From: Anaeramoeba flamelloides | Taxonomy: Eukaryota > Metamonada > Anaeramoebidae | Direction of reading: 5' to 3' | Assembly (NCBI GenBank): GCA_027625915.1 | Contig: JANTQA010000060.1 | Location: forward strand, 5,146,001 to 5,210,000 | Length of the DNA stretch: 64,000 nt | In this document: positions 22,033 through 35,275 of the stretch, in pieces | Position numbering within the stretch: the stretch's first letter is position 1 | Layout of the letters: every line of letters starts with the position of its first letter | Notes under the pieces: generated by a model | Told to the model about the DNA's origin: nothing | The model's database searches: none | Seen by the model: the letters and a program-made list of their open reading frames with translations, nothing else | Program-made: the position numbers and the translations under genes

Positions 22033-25000
22033 AAAAATGATAAAAACAAAAAAGATATACAGAATATCCAAAATAAACAAACTGATCATTCTGTATTATT
22101 ACAAAATATTTTTAATATTCTTCAAAAAGTATTCAAAGTCAATCCCAATATTTGTAAAAAAATTCAGATCTATAAATTATTCAAAATTATGTCTCAAATA
22201 TTATTAACAAATGACCTTAAACATTATTTAATAAATATTTTTCTTTCTATTTTGAAAATTCTATCTAAAAATAATCACAACTTTTTAAAATTTTTTTTTA
22301 AAAAATTTGTAAATGAAAAATTAATAAATTCCTTAATAGGGATAATTAATCATAACATGGATAATGAAAATGAAAGTGAAAGGCTTTTTAAAAATTTTTT
22401 AAATTTATTAGTGATGGAAAATAATTTTGATAAGAATGAAAATTATTATATCACGAATATCCCAATAATTACACTATTATTTAATATTTATTCGAAATCA
22501 AATTCGAAAATGTTTTTAAAATTATTAGATATTTTTTTAAATATCTGTTTCCATTGTTCAAGTAATATTTACTGCTGCTGTGAATCAGGGCTATTATTAA
22601 TGCTCCCACAGTTATTGGAAGATTATTTATCTGATGAAGAAATTTCATTTAAGATTGTAACATTTATTCAACTTTTGGGGACTTATTCAATGAATGTGAA
22701 GGAACTAAAATCCTTTTTCCAAAAAATGAAAAATTTGCCAAATAAATTAATTCCTTCCGTTAGAATACCTTTAGTAAATTGTCTTCAAGTGATCACTAAA
22801 CAAGAAAACAAAAACCCCTTTTTTTATTTCCATTTTAATGGGTTTACTAGTTATATTAGAATTCCAAAATTACATTTCCCAAGCAATGGTTATACCTTTT
22901 GTTCTTGGATTTATTTAGAAAATACAAACTTCTCGGCTTTAAAGATGATGAAAAACGACAATAATAATAAAGCAAAAAATCAAATGAAAAACACCATATA
23001 TTCGTTTTTTACTAAGGATTTATTGGAAGGTATTAAAGTAAATATAATTAAAGTAATTGATCAAACGGGTAACAGAGGGTTGAAAAACAAGTCCCTGAAG
23101 AACCGAACGCAATATTTATTAAGATATTATTTAAAAACCAAAGGGAAAAAATATATTGAAACAATACCGATAAATATTCAAGAAAAGGAATGGTTTTTTT
23201 TATCACTTACTCACAATAGTGCCTCATGGGTTTTTTCAAATGAAAACATTCAAATTTTTATCAACAATCGATTTGTTAGTAAAAGACAATTACCATACCC
23301 TTTAACGTTGATTTATAAAACAAACTATATTGGCAGCTCTCCTTCTTTCAATCATATTTTACCCTTTCAGCCATTAAATGGTAAAATGACAACTTTATAT
23401 TTTTTTAAAGGTGAATTGTCTAATGATAATTTAAAAGAGATTTATCAAATTGGCCCAAATAATATTTCCAGTTTAAGAGGTGTTAAAAATCAAAATGAAA
23501 TCAATTTAAAAGAAAAAAATATACTCAGCCCTATTTTAAGAACAATTAATAAGAATAATTTACTAAAAAATTTTGATAAAAGTTTATCAATGAAATTGTT
23601 TTTAAATTATAACCCCAAAGCTATATTAGATACAATGTGCTTAGATCAAACGCCATTAACAACTCAAAGAAAGGATGGTAAATTAATAGGGATGGTTAAA
23701 CATGAATATAGAAATATTGTGGATACAATCGGTTGTATTGGTAACATTCAAATATTTTTTCCATTAATTTCGCAATTAGATCAACCAATTTTTTTTAATT
23801 TAAACAACAATTTAAATGAAAAGGTAGAAGTTAATGAAAATGAAATTGAAATTGAAAATGAAAATGAAAATGAAAAGGGAAATAATAATTTAAATGAAAA
23901 TGTAAATGAAAATGTAAACGTCAATTCAAATAAAAATGAAAATAAAAATTTAAATGAAAATGTCAAAAAAAATAAAATCAAAAACAACCAAAATAATAAA
24001 AATAAAAATAAAAATGATTTGCTACAAAAAAATCAATTATTATATAATATTTTGGATATAATTTTTTATTTATTAAAATTCCCAAATTATCAAGAGGAAA
24101 TGTTAAGATGCAATGGTTTCAAAATAATTAGTTTTCATTTTGAAAAAATAAATCGAAAATATTTTACTAAAAAAATATTAAATTTAATTTTAAAATTTTT
24201 AGAAACAACAAACAATGAAAAATTAATTCATAAATTAATTAATGATTTAATATTAAATTTCGAAATTTGGATCTATTGTAATATTAACATTCAAATTGAA
24301 GTTTTTTCAATGTTAATTAAATTGTTATCGAATTATAATATTAATATCCCAATAATTAAATTTCTCGAGATTCATCATCATTATTATTGTATCGACTATG
24401 ATGAGAAGAATACCAATAACAACAATAATATTAACAAAAATAATCATGGTGTGAGTTGTAATTTGTTAAATATTAATAAAAAAATAATTGGTAAACGACC
24501 AAATAAAGAAAATATTTTAATATGTAAACATTATATATTGCAAATTATAAAATTAATCTTAAACGAAAAAAGCAATAAAAGCCAAATAGAAAATATTTTA
24601 TTGTATTGCATTCTTTATAAAAACAATTTATCAAATACGATCGAGATTTATCAAATTTTTTCTAATTTTTATTATCAAAAGAATATATTTACAAAAATAC
24701 TATATAAAAAAAACAGTATTATTTTATCAGCCCTAATCGATTTATTAAAACAAACAAACAATATCAATAATGATGAATTAAAAAATAAGGTCTTGAAAAC
24801 ATTTTTTAAAATAGATTCTCTCAATCAAGATCAAAACAAGACCTTTTTTTCAATCAACAATCCATATTATTATTTCTTTGAAAACAATATACTGGAATCG
24901 CCATTCACATTAAATATCTGTATTAACCTGTTTTCCATTTTGACAAAGATTGATCGATTTGATTCAAAGTTTACCTTTAATTTAAATAATTATTTTTATC

Positions 25001-25780
25001 GGCCAATTATTTTAAAAACAATTTTAAAATCACTGTTTATTTACCCAAACTATTATTTATTAAATTTATTTAAAGAAATTGCAGTTTTAATTAATTCAAA
25101 TAAATATAACCGATTAATTTTTTTAAAAAAAATAAAAAATTGGAGAATAATTTTCTTTTTATTGTCCGAAAAATATTTTTCTTATTTAAATTATAAAGAA
25201 GAATTTTCTAATGAAAAAAAAAATAAATCCATAATATTAGTACCAAAATTAAATCCAAAATTAATAATTAATAATGTAATAAAAAAAATTACCAAAATTG
25301 ATGAAACCTTTATTTGTTCAAAATTGCATAATATTTGTTTTAATATTTTTAAATTTATACATTATGATAATTTATTTGATAACAATATAAAAACTGACCA
25401 GAAATTATTAATAAAACCGTTTAAAAAATCTATAATGTACAGTTTTATTTTTTTTCAACAAATTGATAAACAACAATATGTTATTAATAAAATAATAATT
25501 GATTTATTAAATAAATTTAAATTGAATTTACAAATTAAAAATTTACCAACGAATAAAATAAATGAATTAAAAACAAGAATTTTTTTAATAGCTCCAGTTC
25601 TTCAGCAATATTTAATCCATTCGGGGTTTTATGGAAAATCAAATACCAATTCGAAAGAATTTTTTTTAATTCTAAATGTTAAAAAAAATACAATAAATAA
25701 AAATCTTAACAAGATTGATGTTGGTGGAGAGAGTGATTATGATGTGGAAAAGCATTTGAATAATAACAATCATAATAATA

Positions 25781-25851
<71 letters not shown>

Positions 25852-28800
25852 CATACTTTATTAATTTGTCAAAAATATTATCACTTATTAAAAAAAATAA
25901 ATTTTTTTGAAATAAATAAAAATTCCATAAAACTGTTGTTTAACAATAATAACAAATCACAATTATTATCGATTATTTTTATTATTAGAAAATTAATTTT
26001 AATCAATACTATTTCAATTAATAATGAATTTGAAAATTATTGTTTAAATTATTTATATTTATTAAAAAATTTAAAAAATCTTCCCAATTTGAAAAATCAA
26101 CTGGAAAAAATAATTTTTTTAAATTTCTATTTACTTGTTAAATTTTTAAAAAAAATCCAAAATCCTTTAAACAAAAACATGCAAGAGAACAATCTTTATT
26201 CTCATTCTTTTTTTCAAAATAATAAAAAAATTAAAATTTTAAAAAAAATAATGAAACTATTAATTTTAGAATATTCCGATATTTTTTTAAAATATTTTTT
26301 AAATTCAAAAGAAATATCTTTAAAATCGAAAAAAAGAAATTTATTGTTAAAAAAAATGAATATGTTTATAGGTGATAATAATTTGGATAATGAATTTGAA
26401 AAATTAAATCTTGAATTAAAATCAATTGAAGAGAATTATCATGATAATTTAAATTTATTAAAACAAAATTTTTATGAAAAAAAAATGAAAATAAAAAAAA
26501 TAATTTCTAAATTTGATTATAATTTTTATATAAAATATTTTATAAATAAGAAAATTGATAATATTTTTGTTAATCAAATTTCAAATAATAGTAGTGATAA
26601 TAATGATAATAGTATCTATAATAGTGATAATAATAATGATCATGATAATTATTTACATAATAATAAAAAAGAAAAATTTGAATTAAAACAAAGATTTTAT
26701 AAAAATTTAAATAAAAAACAAAAAAATTTTCAAAATAAATTCGAAGGGTTTAATGATAAAATTGAATATAAAAAAAATGAAACTTCGAGATTATGGAAGA
26801 AAATTTCAGAATCGTTAACCAATAAAAGAGGCCTTTGGGAAATTAATGAAAAAAAAAAAAAAAGTTATTATAAATTAAGTTCATTTATTGATTTAAATAA
26901 TCAAAGAATTAAATTAAAAAAAGTGGATTATTTTGGAGATCATAAAAATTCCAATTTCAATAAGCAAGTAAAAATTATGAATCAATATTATTCTGAATTG
27001 TATCAAAAAAAAACAAAATATTTAAATTATAAAAGATTAGATAATAATGATAAAACTACTTTTAAAAAACAGTTAAATGAAAAAATGAGAATGGAATTGG
27101 ATATAGAGAAGGAAATTAAAAGAAAATTAATCAATAATGATGGTAATGAAATGAATTTAGTTCAACAAAATAAAAAAAAAAAAAATCTATTAAAAACTTT
27201 AAAAATTGAAAAAAATCATTTAAAAAATAAATATAAAGAAAAAATGTTAATTCAATTACATTGTGTATTAATTAATCCTTTAATTAAAGTCCCAGGAATT
27301 TTTTATTTAACAAGTAATCAAAAAATTATATTTTTGATCGATTTAATAAAAATTAAAGATATGTTCAAAAAAGATAATTTGGAAAAATTTAGAATCAAAT
27401 ATTTAAAAAATAGAATTTGGGATGTTGAATCTATAATAAAGCTTTACCCAAAAAGATATTATTTCCAACACACCGCAATTGAAATTCAATTTTCAAACAA
27501 TAACAAAAGCTATTTATTAAATTTTGAAAATAAAAAGGACATCAGAAAAGTCATTAATCAACTGAAATTATCTGGATTAGAGAGATTAAATAAAAATACA
27601 AGCAATAATATAAATAAAATTTATTTAAGTTTAGATTGTAAAGAATTATTGAAAAAATATAATTATACTAAATTATGGCAGGAAAGAAAAATAAGTAACT
27701 TCCAATATTTAATGTATTTAAATTTTTTAGCTGGTAGGACATTTAATGACTTGAGCCAATATCCAATTTTTCCGTGGATTTTAATAGATTACACTAGTGA
27801 ATCAATTGATTTAAATGATCGTAAAATTTATCGAGATTTAAAAAAGCCCGTAAGATTTTTTTTTTTTATTTTATATTTTTTTTTTTATTATCAATTATTA
27901 ATATTTATAAAAGGATTCTATTGAACGATAGTGATGCTTTTCATTACAGAATCTGTTCTGAAGTTCAGTAAAAAAAAATAAAATAAAAATTTATTTGTGA
28001 GTGGAAATAAGTAACATATGAAATGAGTTCACAAATGTCATTTTTTTTTTTTTCCAATTGAAAATATTAAAAAATACTATTAAAAATTTGAAAAAATAAA
28101 ACAGTTAAAGGATTTCACAAAATTGAGATATTAAAATATATGTCTTTCGCTACAATTTTGGTATTTTTTATTTTTTCTCATTTTCAGTAATCGAAATCAA
28201 AAATAATAATGGCTCTTATGTTAAAATTAAAAATTGAATGGGAATTGTTGATCAAGAAACTAATAAAGAAAAAAAAAATCAAAGATAATAAACTGAAACA
28301 TTTTTTGCTTATTTTGAGAACATAGGATTAAAAAACTATTACTTTGGAATTGAATGAAGAGTTACTTATTGAAATTTGAATTAAACAAGGTTAATTAAAG
28401 TTTAGAAACTTGGTCTTTTGATCATAAGAGATTTATACAAAATAGATTTGTAATGGAAAATGAAATGTTTTGAAATTCTACAATTTTTCGAAAATAAGAG
28501 GGAAATTTTTTTTTTCTGGAATAATTTTTTGGAAAAAGTAATCGATCTTTAGAATCCTAAAGGATAAAAAAGGTTTTTTAGTTTAGAGTAAGAACTGGAA
28601 ACAGGATTTAATTACTCTTTTTTTCAAGTAAAATTTTCTATTCCAAAATTCAATCCTTAATAGACATCGGGTATTTGGTACTCATTTTCATTAATGAGAT
28701 TTACTTTTTGGGATTATTTATTACCAAAATGGATTTAAAAAATTACAAATACACATCAGAAAGAAAACCATTTGTAACTTGAATGGTTGGTAGTAGTTAG

Positions 28801-31800
28801 ATTTTATCTTTTTTTGGTTGAAGAAAATAACAAAAAAGAGAAATTTATTGTCTAAACTCATAAAAAGTTTAGTTTAATTTCAATTTTGGTTTTAAAACTG
28901 TTTTGTTTTGGTTGTGTGTGTTCCACTAGGTACAGAAACAAAGGAGTTGCATTTTTTACTGAAAAAGATTCAAATAAAATTTTAATTTTTCCAAAAAAAT
29001 AAAATGGTTTTATTCTTTTTTTTATTCGAATTTTGAGAGGAAGAAAAACAACTATTTCACCTCATTTGACTGATCTTTAAAGTGTTTTGATTTTAGTAAC
29101 TAAAAAATAATATAACGTTGAAAATATTTTTCTTTTTTTTCAATTTTCAGGCAAAAGATTCTGTGGATTTCTTGAACCTAAAATAGTGAATCAAGAGCTG
29201 GTTTTTAACAATATTCTAATCAAATTTAGATGTTTATATTCATTAAAACAAATTCTTTAAAAAAAATATTATCCCCATATATTAAGACTTATTAATGATG
29301 GGTGAAAATAATATAAATTTGAACCCATTTGAAAATATTAATTTTTAAAAAATATCTTATTACAGTTCGAAATATATTTAATAATTGGTTAATTAACTGT
29401 AATAAAGTCAATATTGTCGATATATCAAAAAAAAAAGATCAATTTTATTTATCCATAAAAAAGGAAAAAATAGTAGCTTTAAATTTTTGAACTCATTTCT
29501 ATTAATCAACGTTTACCAAGACTATTTCTAAAAATGTTATCTAAACTAATTGAACCTTGTTGAGAAATTTATTCATAAAATACAATTTGGTTTTCGAAAA
29601 AAAAAATATGTGATACTCGTATTTCTCTATTAAATTTCAAAAATACTTCAAATAAGAAGATAATATTAATTAATGAAAATGAAAAGAATAAAACATAGAT
29701 TATAATGATTGATCTAGTTAAATATTTTAATTCAAATTAGTTTTATAATAATTCAGAAAAACATTAAAAAAAATAATTTTAAATAAAATTATTCAAAATC
29801 CTTTTATTACAATATTACCGAGGAGAAGGACTTGATCTATTCCAAGAAGATACATTTATCACAGATTTTATTTTACTCTAATTTTACATTTTCATTTATT
29901 ACAGGATACCATTAAAAAACCATTGACAAATGTTTGCAGATGATTTAATCCTTCATTATAAAAGAAAATGAAAAACATTTAAATGAAAAATTAAATTCTA
30001 TATTATGGAATTATTTTTCAATTTAAATTAAAACCTAATCAAGACTAAACAGAAATTACAAAAGCTTTAAAAAGGATTAATTTTTTAGGTATTTATTTTG
30101 ATAAAATTTCACATATAGGATATAATCTGAAAAAATCAAAAGAGACATTTAATAACTCTAAAAAATTATTTAAATCCAATTCTTTGAAATAACTTGAAAA
30201 TAAGATTATTCAATCTTTTATATTAAGTCAATTAATATATGGTTTAGAAATATATATTTATCAAATAAAAAATTCGAATTATTTAAATTCTTGTATAAAT
30301 TCAAGAATTGATGGAATATGAAAAATAAGCAAAAATACACCAATTCTTATTTACAAAACAGAATTTAAAATTGAAAATATGATAATTTCAGTAAAAAAAG
30401 AAATTTAAATTCAAAAATAAATTAGGAAATTTATTTCTACCTTATTTGGAAAAACTAATATAATTTAACTAACAAATAAATAATAAAATCAATTGGAAAT
30501 TCTGAAGATTTAATTCTTCAAAAAGAAATATAAAATTATAATTATAATGAATTATTAAATTCTACTAGTTGGGAATGTTTTTCTTTTTTTTAAAAATTCA
30601 AAAATCCAAGATTTTACTCAATTCTTTTGAATTCTGAAAAGCTGCCATTAGGTTTTTTTTAAAAAATTTTTTTTTGGTTAGAAAATTGATAAATTTTCAG
30701 TAAACTTGAAAAAAATCTCGAAACTCTATTGTAATCTACGGTACTCTACAACACTCCACAAAAATATTTCACAATAATAAAAAATTAAAATTCACTATTT
30801 ACAACTCAAATGCCTTTAAGTTATTTGTAGGTTCAATAAATTTTAAAATTCAGAATATTTACTAAAGACTTAAATAGATATTACCTAACCCCAATTCAAA
30901 ATTTTTGAGACCAAAATCCACTTTTTGAAAAAAAAAACTTATTTAATAAATTATGTGGAAAAAGCAAATTAGAACCATTCATTAATTGAAATGTTAATGA
31001 TTGTTTATAAATTGTACACACTCACAAAATATAAAATAAATAATTATCAATCAAAACATTATCGGTGTGTTAAAAATTTTGGAGAGAGCAAACCAAAAAA
31101 ATGTATTGGTAAATTTATTGTAATTCTCGAAACAATTATTGATCGATCAAATGGTTAGATACGATCAACTAATTTTGTTTGTGTTTTGTTATTTTCAAAG
31201 AATACAGCTTTAATCGAAATATTAATCATTCAAAACATTTTTCTATCGTTTTGAAACAGATTATGTAATTGGAAAAACAAAAAAAAAAAAATGAAAAAAC
31301 GAAAACGTATTTTACAAAAATCAAAATTATTTCACAATTTGAATGAAATTGTACTACTATTATTTCTTTTGATGGTACGGTTATTTTTTCCAAAGATTTT
31401 TGAATTTTAGTTTCGATAAAAATTAAAAAAAATAAAAAAAAAAAAAGGTAATTGAAAACAATAATTATATAAAGTTTTTTCTACTTTTAAATAGTAATTA
31501 ATAAATATACTATTTTTACAATCAAAATATTTTTATTTATTTTTTTTAATAATATTATTTATATATTTATCACTTTACCAATTTAACAATTTATTTTTTT
31601 ATTTTTTATTATCTTTGTATATTTATCACTTTTTAATTAATATTTTTAGATTGGTGCGTTAAATCCGATAAAATTTGAGAAATTATATCAAAAATTTAAA
31701 TTTTCTGAAAAAATGGATCCTGGCAAACCACCATTTTTATATGGAAGTCATTATTCAAACACTGGTGTACCCTTGTTTTTTCTATTGAGAATTGAGCCTT

Positions 31801-33548
31801 TTACGACTTTATCTATTGAACAATTTGATAATAGATTTGATCATCCAGATAGATTGTTTCATTCAATATCTGAAACTTGGAATAATTGTTATAACACATT
31901 AAGTGATGTAAAAGAATTGACCCCAGAATTTTTTTATTTTCCAGAATTTTTGCAAAATAATTTAAATAATTATGATTTCGGTTCAAGACAAGATCAAAAA
32001 AAACTAAATAATGTAATTTTACCAAAATGGTGTAATAACGATGCTTATGAATTTGTTAGAATAAATAGAAAGGCTTTAGAATCAGATTATGTTAGTGAAA
32101 ATTTACATCATTGGATTGATCTAATTTTTGGTTATAAGCAACAAGGAGAAGATGCAATAAAGGCAAATAATGTTTTTTATTATTTGACTTATGAAAATAA
32201 TGTCAATTTTGATAAAGTTCGTGATTCAATAGAAAAAAATGCAATAATGTCCCAAATTGAACATTTTGGTCAATGCCCAATACAATTATTTAATAAACCC
32301 CATCCAGGCCGAGGTAAACGATCATTGAAATTAAGTAATTATCATATATTGATGAATCTATTGAAAACGAAGAAAATTAAGAATTTTAATCATTTAATAA
32401 TTAACAAAATTAGTAATTTTCCAATTTTGTTTATTGGTGAAAAATCAACTATTAATTTAAGAAATTTATTAAGAAGCTCGAAAAAATTAATTATATTAGA
32501 CAAAAATAGAAAGTTATTTGTTAATAATTTTTATAATAAAAATTTTATTAATGATAATGATTATATTAATAATAACAATGATAATCGGAAAGGTAATATT
32601 GATTATGATCAAAATGAGACTAAAAATTTCCAGGTCGATAACAAGAACGAGAATGAGAATGGAAATGGAAATGGTAATGGTAATGGTAATGGAAATTTTG
32701 GATATAAAAAAAAGGAAAATAATAATAATAATTTCTTTCTGGAAATTGATCCAAATATTGGAAATAAACCTCGAATTGTTCCTACTTTTGTATCTCAAAT
32801 TAATCATTTTAATAATTGCTTTGCGATCACTAATGATGGTACAACTTTATTTTGCTGTGGCTCAATTGTACCCACCTTTTCAATTATTCAAATTGAAACT
32901 TCCAAAGTAATCCAAACAATCAAAGGTCATAAAGATATCGTTACTTGTTTAGCTCTTGATAATTTAAATAAATATCTAATCACTGGATCAAAAGATTCAA
33001 CAGTGTTAGTTTGGGAAATAATACAGAATAATAAAAAGCAATACCAAATAAATCCTATTTGGATTCATAAACTTTATTGTCACTATGAACAAATTGTTTC
33101 TTTGGATTTAAATTACAATTTAGATATAATAATTTCTACTTCAAAAAATAATTCAATAATAGTTTTTTCTTTAAAGAAGGGTAAATATCTTTTTGAATTG
33201 CAATTAAAAGTCCCAATACAATTTCTTAAATTATTAATACACTTGCCTGCAATTCTTGTAATAAGCAACCATGGTAAAACAATACAGTTATTTTCCTTAA
33301 ATGGTAAATTGTTAAATCAACAAAATTTTAATATTACAATCTCTAATTATAAAATCTCTTCAAATGAAAAACTCTTAATATTAATTTGTGCTGAAAAAAA
33401 AATTATTTTCTTAAAAATTCCTTCTTTGGAAATAGTTGGTGATTTTAAAATTAACTATCCTATTTCTTCGCTATCCTTTACTTTTGATGAATCGCTGGTA
33501 GTTTTTGGTACAAAAAATGGACAAGTTATCATTTCTAATTTTAAATAA
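19723..33548 (+). CDS. Giant BEACH-domain / WD40 protein (neurobeachin-Lvs family), 3800-bp intron inside the BEACH domain
   Basis: Exons 19723-27849 and 31650-33548 join in phase 0 to 3341 aa from the first Met. The exon is open upstream to an acceptor-like TTTTTTAG at 19642-19643, so the true N terminus probably lies further 5'. Visible parts: a Lys/Glu low-complexity stretch (25-65); helical repeat-like sequence; Asn tracts (about 258-310, 742-775, 2010-2045); a concanavalin-A-like domain (about 1030-1245, FYFHFNGFTSYIRIPKL...YTFCSWIYLEN); a PH-like domain (about 2505-2625, ending IQFSNNNKSYLLNF); BEACH (about 2640-2930, LWQERKISNFQYLMYLNFLAGR, YPIFPWIL, YGSHYSNTGVPLFFLLRIEP); and C-terminal WD40 repeats (about 3085-3341, GHKDIVTCLAL, LITGSKDSTVLVWE). 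The junction YRDLKKP/IGALNP is the BEACH consensus. Family members act in membrane trafficking, lysosome biology and cytokinesis; the subfamily is not determined. Confidence 0.88.
20500..20680 (+). repeat. Coding AAC/AAT microsatellite, Asn tract 1
   Basis: In-frame runs of AAC and AAT encode a long Asn-rich stretch with a few Asp in the BEACH protein. Comparable tracts lie at 21948-22035 (mostly AAC) and 25765-25850 (almost pure AAT). The antisense frames, read as Leu- or Ile-rich strings, are shadows. Confidence 0.85.
21948..22035 (+). repeat. Coding AAC microsatellite, Asn tract 2
   Basis: A nearly pure AAC run gives consecutive Asn, flanked by Ser-rich sequence (GNSNSISS). It lies between helical segments of the BEACH protein N-terminal half. 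Confidence 0.85.
25765..25850 (+). repeat. Coding AAT microsatellite, Asn tract 3
   Basis: About 23 uninterrupted AAT codons follow a mixed AAC/AAT/GGT start. The codon purity contrasts with tract 2 (AAC), suggesting separate slippage expansions. Confidence 0.85.
29400..30570 (+). pseudogene. Heavily decayed LINE relic with RT remnants
   Basis: Short translated islands in several frames resemble non-LTR RT: QFGFRKKK near 29585, MFADDLILH near 29930 (the RT active-site FADD box), then INFLGIYFDKISH near 30080, LIYGLEIY near 30235 and LIYKTEFKIE near 30345. The last two match the LINE at 7600 (LLYGLEI, LIYKTEAKI), so both belong to one family. There are multiple stops and frame changes throughout. 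It is an old, dead copy in the sense orientation of the host gene. Confidence 0.7.
30580..30765. repeat. Eroded foldback modules with linker
   Basis: Right half of family 3 (AAGATTTTACTCAATTCTTT, GAATTCTGAAAAGC), then GCCATTAGGTTTTTTTTAAA (family 1 left end), and a linker-like CTACGGTACTCTAC. The modules are less complete than elsewhere. Confidence 0.55.
31085..31345 (+). repeat. Repeat C, BEACH-intron copy
   Basis: It matches 45765-46020 in the same orientation (AAAAATGTATTGGTAAATTT, CAATTATTGATCGATC.AATG, AACAGATTA, GGAAAAA, AATGAAAAAA, TTACAAAAATCAAAATTATTT). The Gβ-intron copy at 53230-53480 is inverted on this strand and therefore sense to that gene. Confidence 0.65.
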
Positions 33549-34084
33549 ATATTATCTAATTTTTTTTTTTTATTATTAAAATTAATCTCAGGATTCTTAT
33601 TTAATCCAGTGATTGTATAATTATTATTTGTTTATTTATTTATTATGATTCTAATAAATAAATAAATTATTCCAAATGAATTTGATGTTTTTTTTATAAC
33701 TTTATTTTTTCAAAATGAAAAGTTTTTAATTGACTAACTTGGATTTTAGTTCCTTTTATAATTAAGATTCAATCATCAGCAAATATTTGAAAAAAAAATG
33801 AGTTTCTTGACACTACTTTTTAATAAAATCAATAATTTAGATTTTCTTTCAAAATATACGATATTTATATTTATACTTAATTTTCAATAATAATAATAAA
33901 AAAAAAATTGAAAGAAGAAGAAATAAGTAATTAAAAAAAAAAAAAAAATCAAAAAAGTTCATAAAACTTTTATTTTTTAGACTTATTTGTTAATAATTCT
34001 TCTTGATTTTTTTTTAAAATATAGGTGCGATCTATCTCATTTCAAATTTAGAAATAAATAATAGTTTGATTGAAAGAATGTTTC

Positions 34085-34240
34085 ATTAAAGTTAACAAAA
34101 TCAATTTTTGAATTGATTTTAAACTGTGATAGTGTGAAATTATTTTCATTAATTAATAATCGTGAAATCTATGATTTTACGCTTAAATTTCTGAAAGGGA
34201 ATTTAAGTCTAAGGGGAACTAGAGTGTATTTTACACTTCT
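34085..34240 (+). pseudogene. LINE 3' end fragment (near-identical to 46670-46800)
   Basis: About 110 bases are almost identical to the tail of the relic at 46380-46800, sharing AAATTATTTTCATTAATTAA and GAAATCTATGATTTTACG, and ending near AGAGTGTA. The high similarity suggests relatively recent copies, truncated at the 5' end as LINEs commonly are. Confidence 0.7.
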
Positions 34241-34639
34241 CCAATAATAAAAACAAAATCAATTTTTGCTCAATTACTTGAAAATTAAAATATTTAGAAT
34301 ATATTGATGTATAAAATGGTATTTCTTAAAAATGAATTATGAAAGTTAAAAAAAGGTAGTTTTTAAATCTTCCTGATAAAACTCTAATATTGTGAGAAAA
34401 ATTGTAAAAATACTAAATAACATAATTTTTTTCTACTTTTTTTAAAAAAGTTGATCGGAATCGATTTTAATAATTGTGAATGATGATAAAATAATAAATT
34501 GAAAAATAAAAACCCTCTAGTATTCAAGATCAACTAATTATTAAATATAATTAATAATTCACTTCAAATCATTCTAAATATATAAAAACCTGGTATTTTA
34601 TTAATTAAAAAAAAAAAATAAAAATCTAAAAAAAAGTGA

Positions 34640-35060
34640 GACACCTTTTTTGAAATAAGAAATTACCGAATTTTTTATTACTGAACTTTTACTGAAAAAA
34701 AGTTAACAACAAGAAGGTTTATGACTAATGGTTTAAATTCATTTTAAAAAAGTAAACATAGTCTCAATTTATTAATAATTATTGGTATTTTCGAAGATCT
34801 TTTTATTTTCCACATGATCTTTGCAAAAAAAAAGGATCAAAAAAAAAAAAAAAAAAAAAAAATTTAATATTAGACATAAACATTATAATCTCAAAATTTG
34901 AAATTGGAAAAATTATTTTGATTCAAAGTTAGAAAAATGATTTTCATCCAAAAATTAAAAAAATTATTTTGATAAGAATACTGGAATTAAAAAACCGGAA
35001 CCTCTTCCATTAATATTATAAAGTGGATACAAATTTTTGGAAAATAGTTTATATCCTTGA
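34640..35060 (+). repeat. Diverged dispersed repeat, also near 52835-53960
   Basis: Blocks TTTTTTAT.ACTGAAC.TT, AAAAAA.GTTAACAA, AAGATCTTTTT and CCTCTTCCA.TAA.ATT.TAAAG recur in the same order at 52835-53130 and 53880-53960 inside the Gβ intron. At that site repeat C lies between the parts. Confidence 0.45.
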
Positions 35061-35160
35061 AAATTTAAAATTAACTTTAAGCTAATTTTCAACAGAAAAC
35101 TATTCGTTCAATATTTATTTTTCCTTAAGTAAAAAAATAATATTTTTTCTCCCTTAAACA

Positions 35161-35191
<31 letters not shown>

Positions 35192-35275
35192 TTTGTAAAA
35201 AAAAAAAAAAAAACAATAAAATAATATCATCTTTTATACTGTGATTAATATGAATTACTTGTTTTAAAATTGAAG

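Larger units (their letters stand above)
27850..31649 (+). other. Giant intron of the BEACH gene (3800 bp)
   Basis: The donor is CCC/GTAAGATTT and the acceptor AATATTTTTAG/ATT, phase 0. It contains LINE relics (29400-30570), a foldback cluster (30580-30765) and repeat C (31085-31345). Bases 27860-29400 are AT-rich with no coding or repeat call I can support. Confidence 0.85.

Noticed and set aside
20457-25854. Leu-, Ile- or Val-rich frames on the minus strand over the Asn tracts
   Set aside because: They are antisense translations of AAC/AAT repeats and have no independent support.
31713-33548. An independent BEACH/WD40 gene with start at 31713
   Set aside because: The 21 codons upstream (IGALNPIKFEKL...) are BEACH consensus and follow a good acceptor, so this is exon 2 of the gene at 19723.
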